Positions 54,475-64,000 of a DNA stretch of 64,000 nucleotides are shown one piece after another. A program made the position numbers and the translations under genes. The notes beneath the pieces were generated by a model, which saw nothing but the letters and a program-made list of their open reading frames with translations, was not told the origin of the DNA and ran no database searches. The first letter of the stretch is position 1; each line of letters opens with the position of its first letter. Origin of the DNA: an uncultured beta proteobacterium (lineage in GTDB: Bacteria; Pseudomonadota; Gammaproteobacteria; Burkholderiales; Rhodocyclaceae); the NCBI GenBank assembly GCA_903908065.1, contig CAIVQO010000098.1, forward strand, positions 1 to 64,000, given 5' to 3'.

Positions 54475-54921
54475 ATGAAGCATCGCCTATTCCAGCAAGG
54501 TTCCTTCATCATCGAGGCCATCATCAGCCTGATCCTGTTTGCCGTGGGGCTGATCTCGCTGATGTCGCTCTCCGCACAGGCACTCAACCAGGTCGGCCAA
54601 TCCAAGGCCAGAAACGATGCCAGCTATCTGGCCGGCGAACTGCTGTCAGAAATGTGGGTAAGCGGTACCGTGGATATCAATACTTGGAGCACGCGCCTGG
54701 GAACGGTGCTGCCGGATGCCACGGCATCGGTGTTTTACGCGAACTGTGACTGTCTCGCCACGAGTGGCGCTGATGTGTGCTCCGGTGCCGTGACCGGATC
54801 TTCCGTCGCGGTCGGGACCTCCCAGCCCGTTACGGTATGCATCAGTTGGACTGATCGCCGCGATTCTGCATATCCGCGCCGTTATCAGGTGAGCAGCATG
54901 ATCTCGAGAAACTCCCAATGA
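54475..54921 (+). CDS. pilV: PilV-like minor pilin
   Basis: A 148-residue minor pilin. The prepilin site QQG|SFIIEAIISLILFAVG has Glu at +5. The short soluble part has cysteines (CDCLATSG, CSGAVTG). The ATG follows AACGACGCC with weak ribosome signal; position between fimT and pilW supports the call. Its stop overlaps the pilW start by four bases. Confidence 0.85.
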   Translation: MKHRLFQQGSFIIEAIISLILFAVGLISLMSLSAQALNQVGQSKARNDASYLAGELLSEMWVSGTVDINTWSTRLGTVLPDATASVFYANCDCLATSGADVCSGAVTGSSVAVGTSQPVTVCISWTDRRDSAYPRRYQVSSMISRNSQ

Positions 54922-55961
54922 GTCGGAATCTGTTTCGGGGCGAGCTTATCGCCCGGCGCAGCCGGGGGTTCACTTTGATCGAACTGATGATCGGCGTGGT
55001 TATCAGCTTGATGGGTCTGGCGGCTGTGGCCACCATGATGATGACCTTTTCCAAGAAGCGCACCGGCATCACGCAGACCCTCGCCGCCCAGGACAACGGA
55101 GTGATGGCGCTATACCGGCTCGAGCGTGATGCAGGGCAGGCCGGCTATGCGTTGATGCCCTTGCTTTCTTGCGCGACGATCGCCAATGGTGCCAGCCCGT
55201 CGTTTACACCGTATCCCCTGGTGATTACCGACGGCGGTACCGGGGCGTCGGATGTCATCACGGTCAAGGGCGTGAATTCGACATCCGGAATCCCCGGTAC
55301 CGAGCTCGACAACAATGGCGGCCTTTCGGCGTCGATGACTGGCAGCCAGTACAACGTTCGATCAACGCTTGGGTTTTCGGTGAACGATATCGTCGCTGCC
55401 ACCCTTACCTGCGCCATGACTTCTGTGACCAGCGTTTCCGCTACCGCGCTCGGTTACAGCTATACCAGCGCGCTGCCGAGCTCCACATCGGCTGGCTTCC
55501 TGGTGTCCTTCGGTCAGCCGGGCGAATTTTTCAACCGCCAGTACGCGATCGGAACGACAGGATTGACGGTGGCGGACTATCCGGGGTTTGCGACCAACAC
55601 CCTGGTGGACAACATCGTATTCATGAAGGCGCAATACGGGCTGGCGAGTTCGATCACCGGCAGTCCGGCAACCGTGACCAGCTGGGTCAGTGGCGCCACT
55701 GCGCTGACAGGCAGCAGTTGCTCGGGTGCGGCAGTCCATCCTGCCTGCGTGGTCGCCGTGCGAATCGGGGTAGTAGCTCGTAGTTCCCAGTCCGCCAAGG
55801 AATCCGTGGATCAGCCAAATCCGCTTACGGTTCTGCCCCAGATCGGAAGCGGCAGTCCGCCCACCGGTGCGGCGGTCACCTATACGCTGCCTGATACCTC
55901 CATGCGCTACCGTGCCTACTCGACCATCATTCCATTGAAGAACGTGATATGGGGCCGCTGA
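54918..55961 (+). CDS. pilW: PilW-like minor pilin
   Basis: A 347-residue minor pilin. The prepilin site is RSRG|FTLIELMIGVVISLMG with Glu at +5, followed by a long soluble domain typical of PilW (ITQTLAAQDNGVMALYRLERD). The C-terminal MRYRAYSTIIPLKNV is also typical. It overlaps pilV by four bases and pilX by 13 bases. Confidence 0.89.
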   Translation: MSRNLFRGELIARRSRGFTLIELMIGVVISLMGLAAVATMMMTFSKKRTGITQTLAAQDNGVMALYRLERDAGQAGYALMPLLSCATIANGASPSFTPYPLVITDGGTGASDVITVKGVNSTSGIPGTELDNNGGLSASMTGSQYNVRSTLGFSVNDIVAATLTCAMTSVTSVSATALGYSYTSALPSSTSAGFLVSFGQPGEFFNRQYAIGTTGLTVADYPGFATNTLVDNIVFMKAQYGLASSITGSPATVTSWVSGATALTGSSCSGAAVHPACVVAVRIGVVARSSQSAKESVDQPNPLTVLPQIGSGSPPTGAAVTYTLPDTSMRYRAYSTIIPLKNVIWGR

Positions 55962-56713
55962 CCAACAACCGATCCGGTGCCACGCGACCCATGCGCCGGC
56001 GTGTTCCCACGTTGCCGCGCACTCAGGGCGGCTTCATGTTGATCGTTGCATTGATCATCATGATCATCATGACTTTGTCTTCGATAGCGATGGTTGTCAG
56101 CCTGCGAGGCGGGATATCGGCATCGGCCAATATCGCCTTCCGCCAGGCGGCAACACGGACGGCGGACGTGGCAGTGGATACTGCCTACCAATGGGTTGCC
56201 AACCAGATCCTGAGCGTATCCGCGACGGCGCTCAACAACAATCTTGCTCCGGCCACTACTGCTGCCGCGACCACCACTCCGCGGTATTACGCGACCATGA
56301 ATGGCGCCGATTCGGGATGCAAGAAGGATGGCGCCGCCGATGCCTTCACGCCGACTTCCTATCGATTCAGCGACACGATCACCGGTGCCGACGGGTTCCC
56401 ATGTGCCGGGCGGGTGCCAGGCAATCCGGCGGGCTATACCCTGTACTACGTGGTCCATCGCATGGCGAATACCACCGAGACGGCATGCCTTGCGGCGGGA
56501 GGCTCGGCAGGCTGCGGAACCTGCCCGACCGCCGGTTGCATTGCCCCCGCTGTTTCCGCGACATCATCTTCGCAGACCGGGTCCTCTCAGGACGCGACGG
56601 CCGCGATCCTTTCGTCAAGCAGCAGCACCAATTCTGCCGTGTATTACCGAATCACCGTCAAGGTGGCAGGACCGCGCCAGAACAATCGCTACATTCAGGG
56701 CTTCATTTTCTAG
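55949..56713 (+). CDS. pilX: PilX-like minor pilin
   Basis: A 254-residue minor pilin. The N-terminal segment TQGGFMLIVALIIMIIMTL is a hydrophobic helix after a Gly-rich site, but residue +5 is Val rather than Glu, as is common for PilX. The soluble domain is Ser/Thr/Ala-rich with cysteine pairs. ATG at 55949 overlaps pilW; ATG at 55991 is an alternative. Last minor pilin before pilY1. Confidence 0.83.
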   Translation: MGPLTNNRSGATRPMRRRVPTLPRTQGGFMLIVALIIMIIMTLSSIAMVVSLRGGISASANIAFRQAATRTADVAVDTAYQWVANQILSVSATALNNNLAPATTAAATTTPRYYATMNGADSGCKKDGAADAFTPTSYRFSDTITGADGFPCAGRVPGNPAGYTLYYVVHRMANTTETACLAAGGSAGCGTCPTAGCIAPAVSATSSSQTGSSQDATAAILSSSSSTNSAVYYRITVKVAGPRQNNRYIQGFIF

Positions 56714-56743
56714 GCTGGCCCGGAAATATCCAGAGGTGTCGTC

Positions 56744-59700
56744 ATGAACAGCCAATCCATGCGCAAATCGATCGCCTGGCTCCTGATTTTCCTGCTCAGT
56801 TTAGGCAATGTCGTACAGGCGGCGACGCTGAACCTGGCGGCAACGCCCCTTGCCGCCACGACCACCAGCGTGGTTCGTCCGAACCTGATGTATGTGCTTG
56901 ATGACTCCGGGTCGATGGGCTGGGACTATACGCCCGACTACATCAACGACAATCCGATTACCGATCCGACCAATGTACTCTATGGTCCGAACGGCTCATC
57001 CGGCGACATCGGCAACGTGACTATCGTCGGTGGCGTCATCACGGCGATCTCTGCCGTAGGCGGCAACATCTATGAACATGCGACGCCGACTGTACTTATC
57101 CAGGGCGATGGCAATGGCGCTGCGGCAACCGTGACCATGAACGCAAACCGCACCATCGCGTCGGTGAACATCACCAGCGGCGGCACCGGATATACCGCAG
57201 CCAGTACCTATGTCACCTTCCTGGGTGGACTCAAAACCTCGGGTTGGGGCATGTGCTGGGGCACCACAGGGGCCAGCAATCAAGGGGGTTCGCCCAAGGA
57301 CTCGTCATCCAATCCGCTTTGCAGCACACGTTCCCAGATGCCCTATTCGACGGCCAAGGTGAATTATCAGTACTACGACCCGACCGTGCGTTACCAACTG
57401 CCGTTGCGTGCCGATGGTACGACCTATACGGCGAGTGTCTCCACCGCGGCCAAGACTGACGGATTTGCGGGTACCGGCTCCACCAATCTGACGACATCCT
57501 ACGAGCATGAAATCTGGTGCAGTGTCGCGACGCCCAGTCCGACACCGACGGCGGCGAATATCGCAACCCATACCCAGTGCAAAGAAAACTCGGATACCAG
57601 CAACAACAACATGTATCCGAACGTCACCTATACCTTCCGCAAGACCTACAGCGGTGCAGCCTATTACCACACCATGGAGCCGTCCGAGTATTGCACCAGT
57701 ACCGACTATACCAACTGCATTTCTGCCAGCTCGGCACTTAGTGCGGTTCCCGCTTTCGTCGTCGGTGGCGTTACGTTCAACGTCCCTTCCTACTATCGCT
57801 GGTGCTCGTACTACAACCCGAAATCCAAGACCTTCGGCGCCTGCCAGGGACGACGCGATCTGGATCACTACATTCCGAACTACCTGGGCGGCTGGGTCAG
57901 TCCCGCCGGCGCGACGGGGGTGCAGGCTACGGCGAATCTCGTGATCAACGCTACTACTGCAGGACAGCAATTGAATTCGGTGACCGTTGGTGGCGTCAGC
58001 GTTGTCGGATCCACCACGTTTACGTCGGCCGCCAATGGTGACCAGAATACGGTTGCTAGCAATATCTGTACCGCCATTCAGGCCAATACCGCCAGCACCG
58101 GTTATAGCTGCGCGGTGACTACCAACACGGTCACGATCCAGGCTGCTGCGGTAGGAGAGACGGCAAACGGCCTGCCGGTGCTCGCCACCGGTCCCGCAGA
58201 TGGAGCCGCGGTCAACTCCACGGGCGAGATTCGTGTTACCACCGCCACGGCCGGACTCTCCATTACCTCCATCACCATCCATGGCAATCAATTGCTGAAT
58301 GCCAATATCACGGCGGACGGCAGCCAGGCCAATACCGCACGCATGATTTGCGAGGCGATCAACTCCGGAGCCCAGCAGGGGGTCTATATCGCGCGTTCCG
58401 GTTCCCAGGCCGGCGCTGCCGCCAACACTTATGCTTATGGAGTTTGCGGAACCGATGCCGACGCTTATGTGCAGATCAAGCGCATTCCGGCTGACACCAC
58501 GGACAATGGCCAGGCCATCGCGGTCACGGGGCCGGCCACAGCAACCATCAGTTCCGGCTCGATCCAGATCAATTCAACTGCGGGCGCCACCAGCATCACC
58601 AACGTCACCAAGGACGGCGTCTCGATCATGACTTCGCCTCCGCTATCGATCGCGGACGGGACACAGACGACCTCGATTGCCACTTCCCTGGCCGCCAAGC
58701 TCACCGGCAACGGTGGTTGCACCGCCACCGCCTCCGGCAACCTTGTGACCATTACCGGTTGCACCGGCACGCTAGCGGTGAGTTCCAGCAGCACACAGGC
58801 CACGGGTACCCTCAAGGTGACCAGTACCGGCCATACCTATGGCGCGGATCTTGGCGGCATTCAGGTCGGCGGTACCAGCGTGGCAGGCCAAGTCACGTCC
58901 GGTACACTCACAAATGGAACTTCGGTTTCGGCAAATGCAACGTCGTTGCGTACTGCGATCAACAACGGCACCGGCACTCATGGCTTTACTGCCGCGGCCC
59001 CCACGGCAAATGGCGATGGCACCTACAACATGGTTGTCACTGCACCGGCCGGCACGACCTACAACGGACAGTCATTTACCTTCCAGAACGGCACCGCCAC
59101 CGTTGGCGGTGTGGCCACCAGCCCGACCTGGGGCTTCAACATCACGGCAGCCACCGCGGATAACGCTACGATTGACTACATTCGTTGCGATGCGTCGGAC
59201 AGCAACAGCGGTGACGAGATCTACGTTCTCAGTTCCGACGCAAGCACAGGCACGGCCTATACCTCGGCTCGCCAGCGTACCAACAACCTGGCGACCGGAC
59301 TGAACGCAAACTACACCAACGGGTTTACCTATAGTTGCAGTTATGTGGGTGGCACTGCTGATGACCAGCGCTGCAATATTACCGGGCCGACTGGCGTCAG
59401 CGCCTGCACCGGGGACCTGAGCTTCACCAAGGACGCCACCATCACCACCAAGAACTACGTCAAAACCGCTGCGGCGGCCTTGACCTGCCCGGCGATTACC
59501 GCTCCGACCTGGACCTTCCGTTTAAGCGGTAGTGTTGATGGCGATACCATCAGCAGCATTACCTGCGGCGGTACCAACACGATCAGCCCAAATACCGTGG
59601 ATGCGGGGAATGGCAATGGCGACGACCGGCGCTCCCAGCTTGCCACGAAACTGAATGCCAACGATACCAACGGCTACACCTACAGTTGTACCGCTGATAG

Positions 59701-62700
59701 TTCCAACAATTGGCTGACCTGTACCGTTACCGGACCGACCGCTGCTGCCGCCTGCACCACGCTCAGCATTACCAAGTCGTCTTCGATCAATACTGAATAT
59801 AACAATAACGTTTCGCAAACCTGCTCCGCCGTCAGCCCTGCCAATTCCGCTACCTGGCGTTTCGATATCGATTCCGCGACGGCCGACAGCAAGTTGTTCA
59901 ACTCGATTACCTGCGGCGGGGTAAATACCATCACGGTGGATACCGTTAACACGGGTACGGCTACGAGCAGCGACGTTGATCGCATCAACAATCTGCGTAC
60001 GGCATTGCAGTCCAATGCGCAGGGCGGCTACACAATTTCCTGTTCGACAGCTACTACCGGAACCCCTTCGTCTGCGTGCACCATCACGGGACCTGCCGGA
60101 ACCAACGCTTGTCAGGGGACCGATACCGACGACAGCAATAACTGCGGCGTTGGGTCGTTGAGCTTCAAATACAACGGCAACGAAGATGGAAGCGGCATAG
60201 CGCTGAGCGCCACTGGCATGACCAGTCCGGACAACAGCGGAACCTGGCGCTCTTGCATTCCTGCCACGAGCAATGGCAGTTCCGGAAGCACCGCCGTAGA
60301 TGACTTTGCACCCTACCTTTACACCGTAAGCGCGTTCTCTGGCGGTGCCCCGAGCCAGGGCACGACGATTACCCAGATTTCCAGCACGAACGTCGGCACC
60401 ATCGGCACCACGACCGTGGCAATGACCAACGGCGCCTCCTCGTCGATTAACGCGATTTCGACCAATGCCACCGGTACGGCACCCAATGTGCTGACCATGG
60501 GCGGCGGGTCGAATGCGAATACGAGCACCAATCGCTGGACCGATCTCGGGATCTTCAAGCGGGTCGACATCATCAACGATGGCCGCACTTTTACCCGCGG
60601 GTCGGGACGTACCGATTGCGCCGGGGCGACCTGTACCTATACCGAAGAGATGCAAAACTTCACCAACTGGTACAGCTACTATCGCACCCGCATGCTGATG
60701 ATGAAGTCGGCGACCACGCTGGCCTTTACCCAGCTTGACGGCAACTATCGAGTTGGCTTCGACAACATCTGCCAGGCCACGGGAACGACCGTTGATAACC
60801 CGGTCGCCCAGTTCGAAGGCGCCGCGCGCAGCTCCTGGTGGACCAGTCTGACCAGTGCCAATCCTTCTTGTGCGACGCCGCTTCGTGCCGAAACCGCGAA
60901 AATCGGCCGCTACTTCGCGCGCAAGCTGAATACCACGCAGGCTGATCCGATGGAGTACTCCTGCCAACAGAACTACATGCTGCTGGTGACAGACGGTTAC
61001 TGGAACGAAACCGACAGCAGTTCCATCAAGCGGGTGGACGGAACCGATATTGGGAACACGGACAACAGCCTTACGACAGCTGGTCGTCCATATTACGATG
61101 GCGCGCAGTCGTCAACCACGTGCCCAACGGTCGGCAATACCCGTAGCGCGGCATCCTCCTGCCGTACCCTGGCGGACATTGCCTATCATTACTACAGTAC
61201 CGACTTGCGGACCACGGCGCTGGGCAACGAGACCAATACGGCATTGAGCCGTGATGTGGCCACCAACAACGTGCTGACCACGGTCGACGACAAGAATACC
61301 GCGCAGCACATGAACTTCTTTGCCATGGGTCTGGGAATCGATGGCAAGCTCGCCTTCCGGTCGGACTACTTGACCGCCGGGCTCGGCGACTACGCCGACA
61401 TCATCGCAGGCAGCAAGAATTGGCCGGCGGTGGCGAACCTCGATCCGACCGGTGTCGATGACCTGTGGCATGCCACTGTCAATGGTCGTGGCAAGTACTT
61501 CAGCGCACGCAATGTGCCCAACGTGGTCGCAGGTCTTCGCGAAGCCTTGAACAAGATCGGTGCCCGTGTCGGATCGGCGGCGGCGGCGGCGACCTCAAAC
61601 CTTGAGCCTGTGCCGGGCGACAACTTTGCCTATGTCGCCAGCTATACGACCCTGGACTGGACCGGCGACCTGCAATCCCGCTCGATCAATGTCAGTACCG
61701 GCGATGTCTCGCCGCTGACCGACTGCAGCAATCCGGGAGTGCAGACAACGATTTCGGGCACTGCTGGCTCGAACACGATTACGGTTGGCAGCTCGACCGA
61801 TCTGGTGGTCGGTGCAGCGGTGAGCGGAACCGGGATTGCCACCGGTGCCGTCATCACGGCCATTACTGTTGGCGGTATTACCTTGTCGGCGGTCAATACC
61901 GGTGCCGTCTCAGGTACCGGCACCTTCAAGTACGGATGCCAATGGTCAGCGCAAAGCAAGGTCGACAACATGACCTGGTCGGCGCGGCGCATCTATGTCA
62001 AGCCGAGTTCAGGTGCCTCTGGTGACCCACTCCGTGCGTTCACCTACGCCAATCTGAGCGGCGCCGAACAAGCTTGGTTCAACCCTGGGCCGGACGCGTG
62101 CGTTGGTGCTGCCAATCCCACTCCGACCACCAATCTGAGCCAGTACTGCTCGTTGGGGGGCGTTACCGCCGTACCGGAGATGTCGGCAACCAACCTGGTC
62201 AATTTCCTGCGCGGAAACCGTGGCCTGGAACAGGACGGTGAAGTGGGGCATGCCCAGGTATGGCGCCGTCGTTCGCATGTGCTGGGCGATATCGTCAATA
62301 CCCAGCCTATCTTCGTCAAGAAGCCAAGTGCTTCCTATATCGATACTGGTTACGACGCGTTCAAGACGGCGCAGGCTGGGCGTAAGCCCCTGGTGCTGGT
62401 ATCAGGCCAGGATGGCATGCTGCATGCCATAAATGCCTATTCCGGTACTGTCACCGTGAATGGCACTTCGGTGGGTCCAGGCGAGGAAATGTGGGCCTTC
62501 ATACCCACCGAGGCGATGCAGAGTCTGAAATGGTTGGCTGATGCGAATTACGCCCACCGTTTCTATGCCGATGGCCTTATTTCCGTGGGCGACGTCGACT
62601 TTGGTAGCAATAACTGGCGGACCATCGCCGTGGGGGGGCTTGGTTCCGGTGGCAATTCGTATTACGCCCTGGATATCACCGATCCCACCGATCCGAAGTT

Positions 62701-63892
62701 CCTCTGGGAGTTCAGTCATGCCAACCTCGGCAAGACCTTCAGTAACGCGGCCATCACCAAGCTGCCGAGCGGTGAATGGACGGTGCTGTTCACCTCAGGC
62801 TACAACAATACGGCCAGCGGAGGCGATGGCGTGGGGTATCTATATGCCGTCAATCCCCAGACTGGCGCGCTGATCACCGGCTTCCCGATGACCAACCTGT
62901 CCGGCACGAGCGCTACGCCCAGCAACCTGGGCCGGCTGACGCCGTGGGCTGACCATCCGGCGACCAACAACCTCACCGAGGTTGTATATGCAGGCGATAC
63001 CAACGGCGACCTATGGCGTTTCGACCTGAATCCGTCGGCAACCGGGCATAGCGGTACGGCGGTATTCAAGTTGGCGCATTTCGAAACCGGGGGCGTGGCC
63101 CAGCCGATCACCACCAAGCCAGAGGTAACGCTGCTGGAAGGCAATGTTCGGCTCGTCATGGTTGGTACCGGGAAGTATCTCGAGGTCAGCGACCTGACCA
63201 ACACCTCGGTACAGTCTATCTACGCCATCAAGGACACCATGGGCGCGGCCAACAAGGGAGGCGCAGGCCAGGAAACCTGGGATCCGGTAGCGGATACATT
63301 GCCTAGCGACCCGACCAAGAAGACGTTCTACAAGCGCAAGCTGATCAGTTTCGATACCGATGGTAACCAGATTACCCGCACCGACAGTTTCGGGGTGGTA
63401 ACCGATTACCGGATGGTATGTGCCGGAGCCACATCTACGGTCAGTGCCTCCGGTACCGCCCCGAACAAAACCTACGCCTGCAACAACACTGACCCGGTAA
63501 CGATTGATTATGGAATCTACGGGGGCTGGTATGCCGAGTTGCCTGACTCCGGTGAAAGGGTCAACGTCGATCCCCGCATCGTCCGCGGCACCCTGATCTT
63601 TGCCTCCAACATACCGGGTGCCAGCAGTTGCACCGTGGGCGGTACCGCGTGGTTCAACTTCCTGGATGCGGCGAACGGCATGGCAATCGAGCAGTTCGCA
63701 TCATCCAAGATTTCAGGCGCGCTGGTGGTTGGCCTGACGGTCATTCGCCTGAGTACGGGGGAGTACAAAGCCATCGCCACACGTTCAGACTACAAGCAGG
63801 AAACGCTGTCAGTACCGGTATCGGCAGTCACTGCGGGATCTACCACCTTCCAGAGCAAGCGGGGCCTGTGGCGCGAATTCGAGGCGTACTGA
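56744..63892 (+). CDS. pilY1: PilY1-like type IV pilus tip adhesin, greatly enlarged
   Basis: A 2382-residue secreted protein with signal peptide (MRKSIAWLLIFLLSLGNVVQA). Near residues 45-60, RPNLMYVLDDSGSMGWDY is a VWA/MIDAS motif. The usual PilY1 continuation (NWYSYYRTRMLMMKSATT) appears only at about residue 1306. Between them, residues about 385-1165 are a tandem array of about seven Ig-like modules. The C-terminal beta-propeller (about 1820-2360) keeps the calcium motif in AGDTNGDLWRFDL. Typical PilY1 proteins are about 1000-1500 residues. A second small insertion lies at about 1665-1730. Confidence 0.85.
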   Translation: MNSQSMRKSIAWLLIFLLSLGNVVQAATLNLAATPLAATTTSVVRPNLMYVLDDSGSMGWDYTPDYINDNPITDPTNVLYGPNGSSGDIGNVTIVGGVITAISAVGGNIYEHATPTVLIQGDGNGAAATVTMNANRTIASVNITSGGTGYTAASTYVTFLGGLKTSGWGMCWGTTGASNQGGSPKDSSSNPLCSTRSQMPYSTAKVNYQYYDPTVRYQLPLRADGTTYTASVSTAAKTDGFAGTGSTNLTTSYEHEIWCSVATPSPTPTAANIATHTQCKENSDTSNNNMYPNVTYTFRKTYSGAAYYHTMEPSEYCTSTDYTNCISASSALSAVPAFVVGGVTFNVPSYYRWCSYYNPKSKTFGACQGRRDLDHYIPNYLGGWVSPAGATGVQATANLVINATTAGQQLNSVTVGGVSVVGSTTFTSAANGDQNTVASNICTAIQANTASTGYSCAVTTNTVTIQAAAVGETANGLPVLATGPADGAAVNSTGEIRVTTATAGLSITSITIHGNQLLNANITADGSQANTARMICEAINSGAQQGVYIARSGSQAGAAANTYAYGVCGTDADAYVQIKRIPADTTDNGQAIAVTGPATATISSGSIQINSTAGATSITNVTKDGVSIMTSPPLSIADGTQTTSIATSLAAKLTGNGGCTATASGNLVTITGCTGTLAVSSSSTQATGTLKVTSTGHTYGADLGGIQVGGTSVAGQVTSGTLTNGTSVSANATSLRTAINNGTGTHGFTAAAPTANGDGTYNMVVTAPAGTTYNGQSFTFQNGTATVGGVATSPTWGFNITAATADNATIDYIRCDASDSNSGDEIYVLSSDASTGTAYTSARQRTNNLATGLNANYTNGFTYSCSYVGGTADDQRCNITGPTGVSACTGDLSFTKDATITTKNYVKTAAAALTCPAITAPTWTFRLSGSVDGDTISSITCGGTNTISPNTVDAGNGNGDDRRSQLATKLNANDTNGYTYSCTADSSNNWLTCTVTGPTAAAACTTLSITKSSSINTEYNNNVSQTCSAVSPANSATWRFDIDSATADSKLFNSITCGGVNTITVDTVNTGTATSSDVDRINNLRTALQSNAQGGYTISCSTATTGTPSSACTITGPAGTNACQGTDTDDSNNCGVGSLSFKYNGNEDGSGIALSATGMTSPDNSGTWRSCIPATSNGSSGSTAVDDFAPYLYTVSAFSGGAPSQGTTITQISSTNVGTIGTTTVAMTNGASSSINAISTNATGTAPNVLTMGGGSNANTSTNRWTDLGIFKRVDIINDGRTFTRGSGRTDCAGATCTYTEEMQNFTNWYSYYRTRMLMMKSATTLAFTQLDGNYRVGFDNICQATGTTVDNPVAQFEGAARSSWWTSLTSANPSCATPLRAETAKIGRYFARKLNTTQADPMEYSCQQNYMLLVTDGYWNETDSSSIKRVDGTDIGNTDNSLTTAGRPYYDGAQSSTTCPTVGNTRSAASSCRTLADIAYHYYSTDLRTTALGNETNTALSRDVATNNVLTTVDDKNTAQHMNFFAMGLGIDGKLAFRSDYLTAGLGDYADIIAGSKNWPAVANLDPTGVDDLWHATVNGRGKYFSARNVPNVVAGLREALNKIGARVGSAAAAATSNLEPVPGDNFAYVASYTTLDWTGDLQSRSINVSTGDVSPLTDCSNPGVQTTISGTAGSNTITVGSSTDLVVGAAVSGTGIATGAVITAITVGGITLSAVNTGAVSGTGTFKYGCQWSAQSKVDNMTWSARRIYVKPSSGASGDPLRAFTYANLSGAEQAWFNPGPDACVGAANPTPTTNLSQYCSLGGVTAVPEMSATNLVNFLRGNRGLEQDGEVGHAQVWRRRSHVLGDIVNTQPIFVKKPSASYIDTGYDAFKTAQAGRKPLVLVSGQDGMLHAINAYSGTVTVNGTSVGPGEEMWAFIPTEAMQSLKWLADANYAHRFYADGLISVGDVDFGSNNWRTIAVGGLGSGGNSYYALDITDPTDPKFLWEFSHANLGKTFSNAAITKLPSGEWTVLFTSGYNNTASGGDGVGYLYAVNPQTGALITGFPMTNLSGTSATPSNLGRLTPWADHPATNNLTEVVYAGDTNGDLWRFDLNPSATGHSGTAVFKLAHFETGGVAQPITTKPEVTLLEGNVRLVMVGTGKYLEVSDLTNTSVQSIYAIKDTMGAANKGGAGQETWDPVADTLPSDPTKKTFYKRKLISFDTDGNQITRTDSFGVVTDYRMVCAGATSTVSASGTAPNKTYACNNTDPVTIDYGIYGGWYAELPDSGERVNVDPRIVRGTLIFASNIPGASSCTVGGTAWFNFLDAANGMAIEQFASSKISGALVVGLTVIRLSTGEYKAIATRSDYKQETLSVPVSAVTAGSTTFQSKRGLWREFEAY
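57890..60245 (+). repeat. Tandem module array inside pilY1
   Basis: About seven modules of 80-125 residues. Starts are near 57890, 58225, 58558, 58804, 59128, 59508 and 59851. The last three share a pattern TWxF...SITCGG.NTI...R...LA..LNAN..NGYTYSC...CTVTGP. The first four share I...GI..I.VGG. They are homologous but diverged. Confidence 0.7.
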
Positions 63893-63915
63893 GGAAGCTG
63901 CCATCGGTGTGATGA

Positions 63916-64000
63916 ATGCTGTTCATTGACAATGAGGAGGAACAACGCTTTGCGCATGCGCTGCTCGCTTCGATCCTGGTTCATGTCCTGGTGCTCGGCT
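63916..64000 (+). CDS. Truncated TonB/energy-transducer-like protein (N-terminal part)
   Basis: The frame from ATG 63916 reads MLFIDNEEEQRFAHALLASILVHVLVLG and runs off the window. A short charged start followed by a hydrophobic helix with HALLASILVHVLVLG is typical of TonB-family or similar single-pass proteins. Only 28 residues are visible, so this is tentative. It starts 23 bases after pilY1. Confidence 0.45.
   Translation, partial: MLFIDNEEEQRFAHALLASILVHVLVLG

Overview
The window looks like chromosomal DNA of a GC-rich betaproteobacterium, probably Rhodocyclales or a close relative such as Sulfuritalea or Sterolibacterium-like bacteria. This is inferred from gene content and order (pilS-pilR-ampD, hemCDXY, TusE/DsrC, NADH-linked 2-oxoacid oxidoreductases, type IV pilus minor pilins plus PilY1), not from a database match. 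Almost all of it is dense protein-coding sequence. The first 400 bases are more AT-rich and end in the 3' half of a tRNA-Pro gene, which looks like the far end of an integrated element.

Layout. 1-449: island end and tRNA remnant. 476-5400: PP0621-like protein, pilS, pilR, ampD, an orphan NrdR-type promoter with a possible nrdA 5' remnant, and a lysine/alanine-rich histone H1-like gene. 5558-12417: aminotransferase, GTP-type PEP carboxykinase, NADP malic enzyme and a patatin-like protein. 12535-17624: PBP7-type endopeptidase, then hemC-hemD-hemX-hemY. 17640-23031 (minus strand): a compact run iorA-iorB-folD-purE-hemF-nudC. 23225-25138: tusE, an RlmN-family radical SAM enzyme and a BamE-like lipoprotein. 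25243-29745 (minus): a four-subunit 2-oxoacid:acceptor oxidoreductase with a GltD-like NAD(P)H subunit. 29897-33922: DAHP synthase, GT39-type glycosyltransferase, UbiA-family prenyltransferase and a cyclic-nucleotide-binding protein. 33934-38117 (minus): FmdE-like protein, DUF2249 protein, cobalamin adenosyltransferase and a SulP-STAS-USP-USP fusion. 38226-40197 (minus): two-component system.

40405-49955 is the most interesting block. A SulP transporter with an unusual roughly 140-residue charged insertion is followed by six genes resembling hydrogenase-4/complex I (HyfB, C, E, F, G, I). The catalytic-type subunit has lost all four NiFe-binding cysteines. This matches the energy-converting hydrogenase-related (Ehr) group, whose reaction is unknown. 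The linkage of a SulP anion transporter to an Ehr module is the best candidate here for a poorly described system. 49996-53069 (minus) holds a two-component system and an LldD-type dehydrogenase. 53322 to the end is a type IV pilus operon pilE-fimT-pilV-pilW-pilX-pilY1 with a 2382-residue PilY1 about twice the usual size, followed by a truncated TonB-like gene.

A short repeat family with core AGTCGGCGCTGGC recurs across the window, mostly just outside genes but once inside a glycosyltransferase gene. It behaves like a REP/BIME-type element. No CRISPR array, rRNA, intact tRNA, transposase gene or phage gene was seen.
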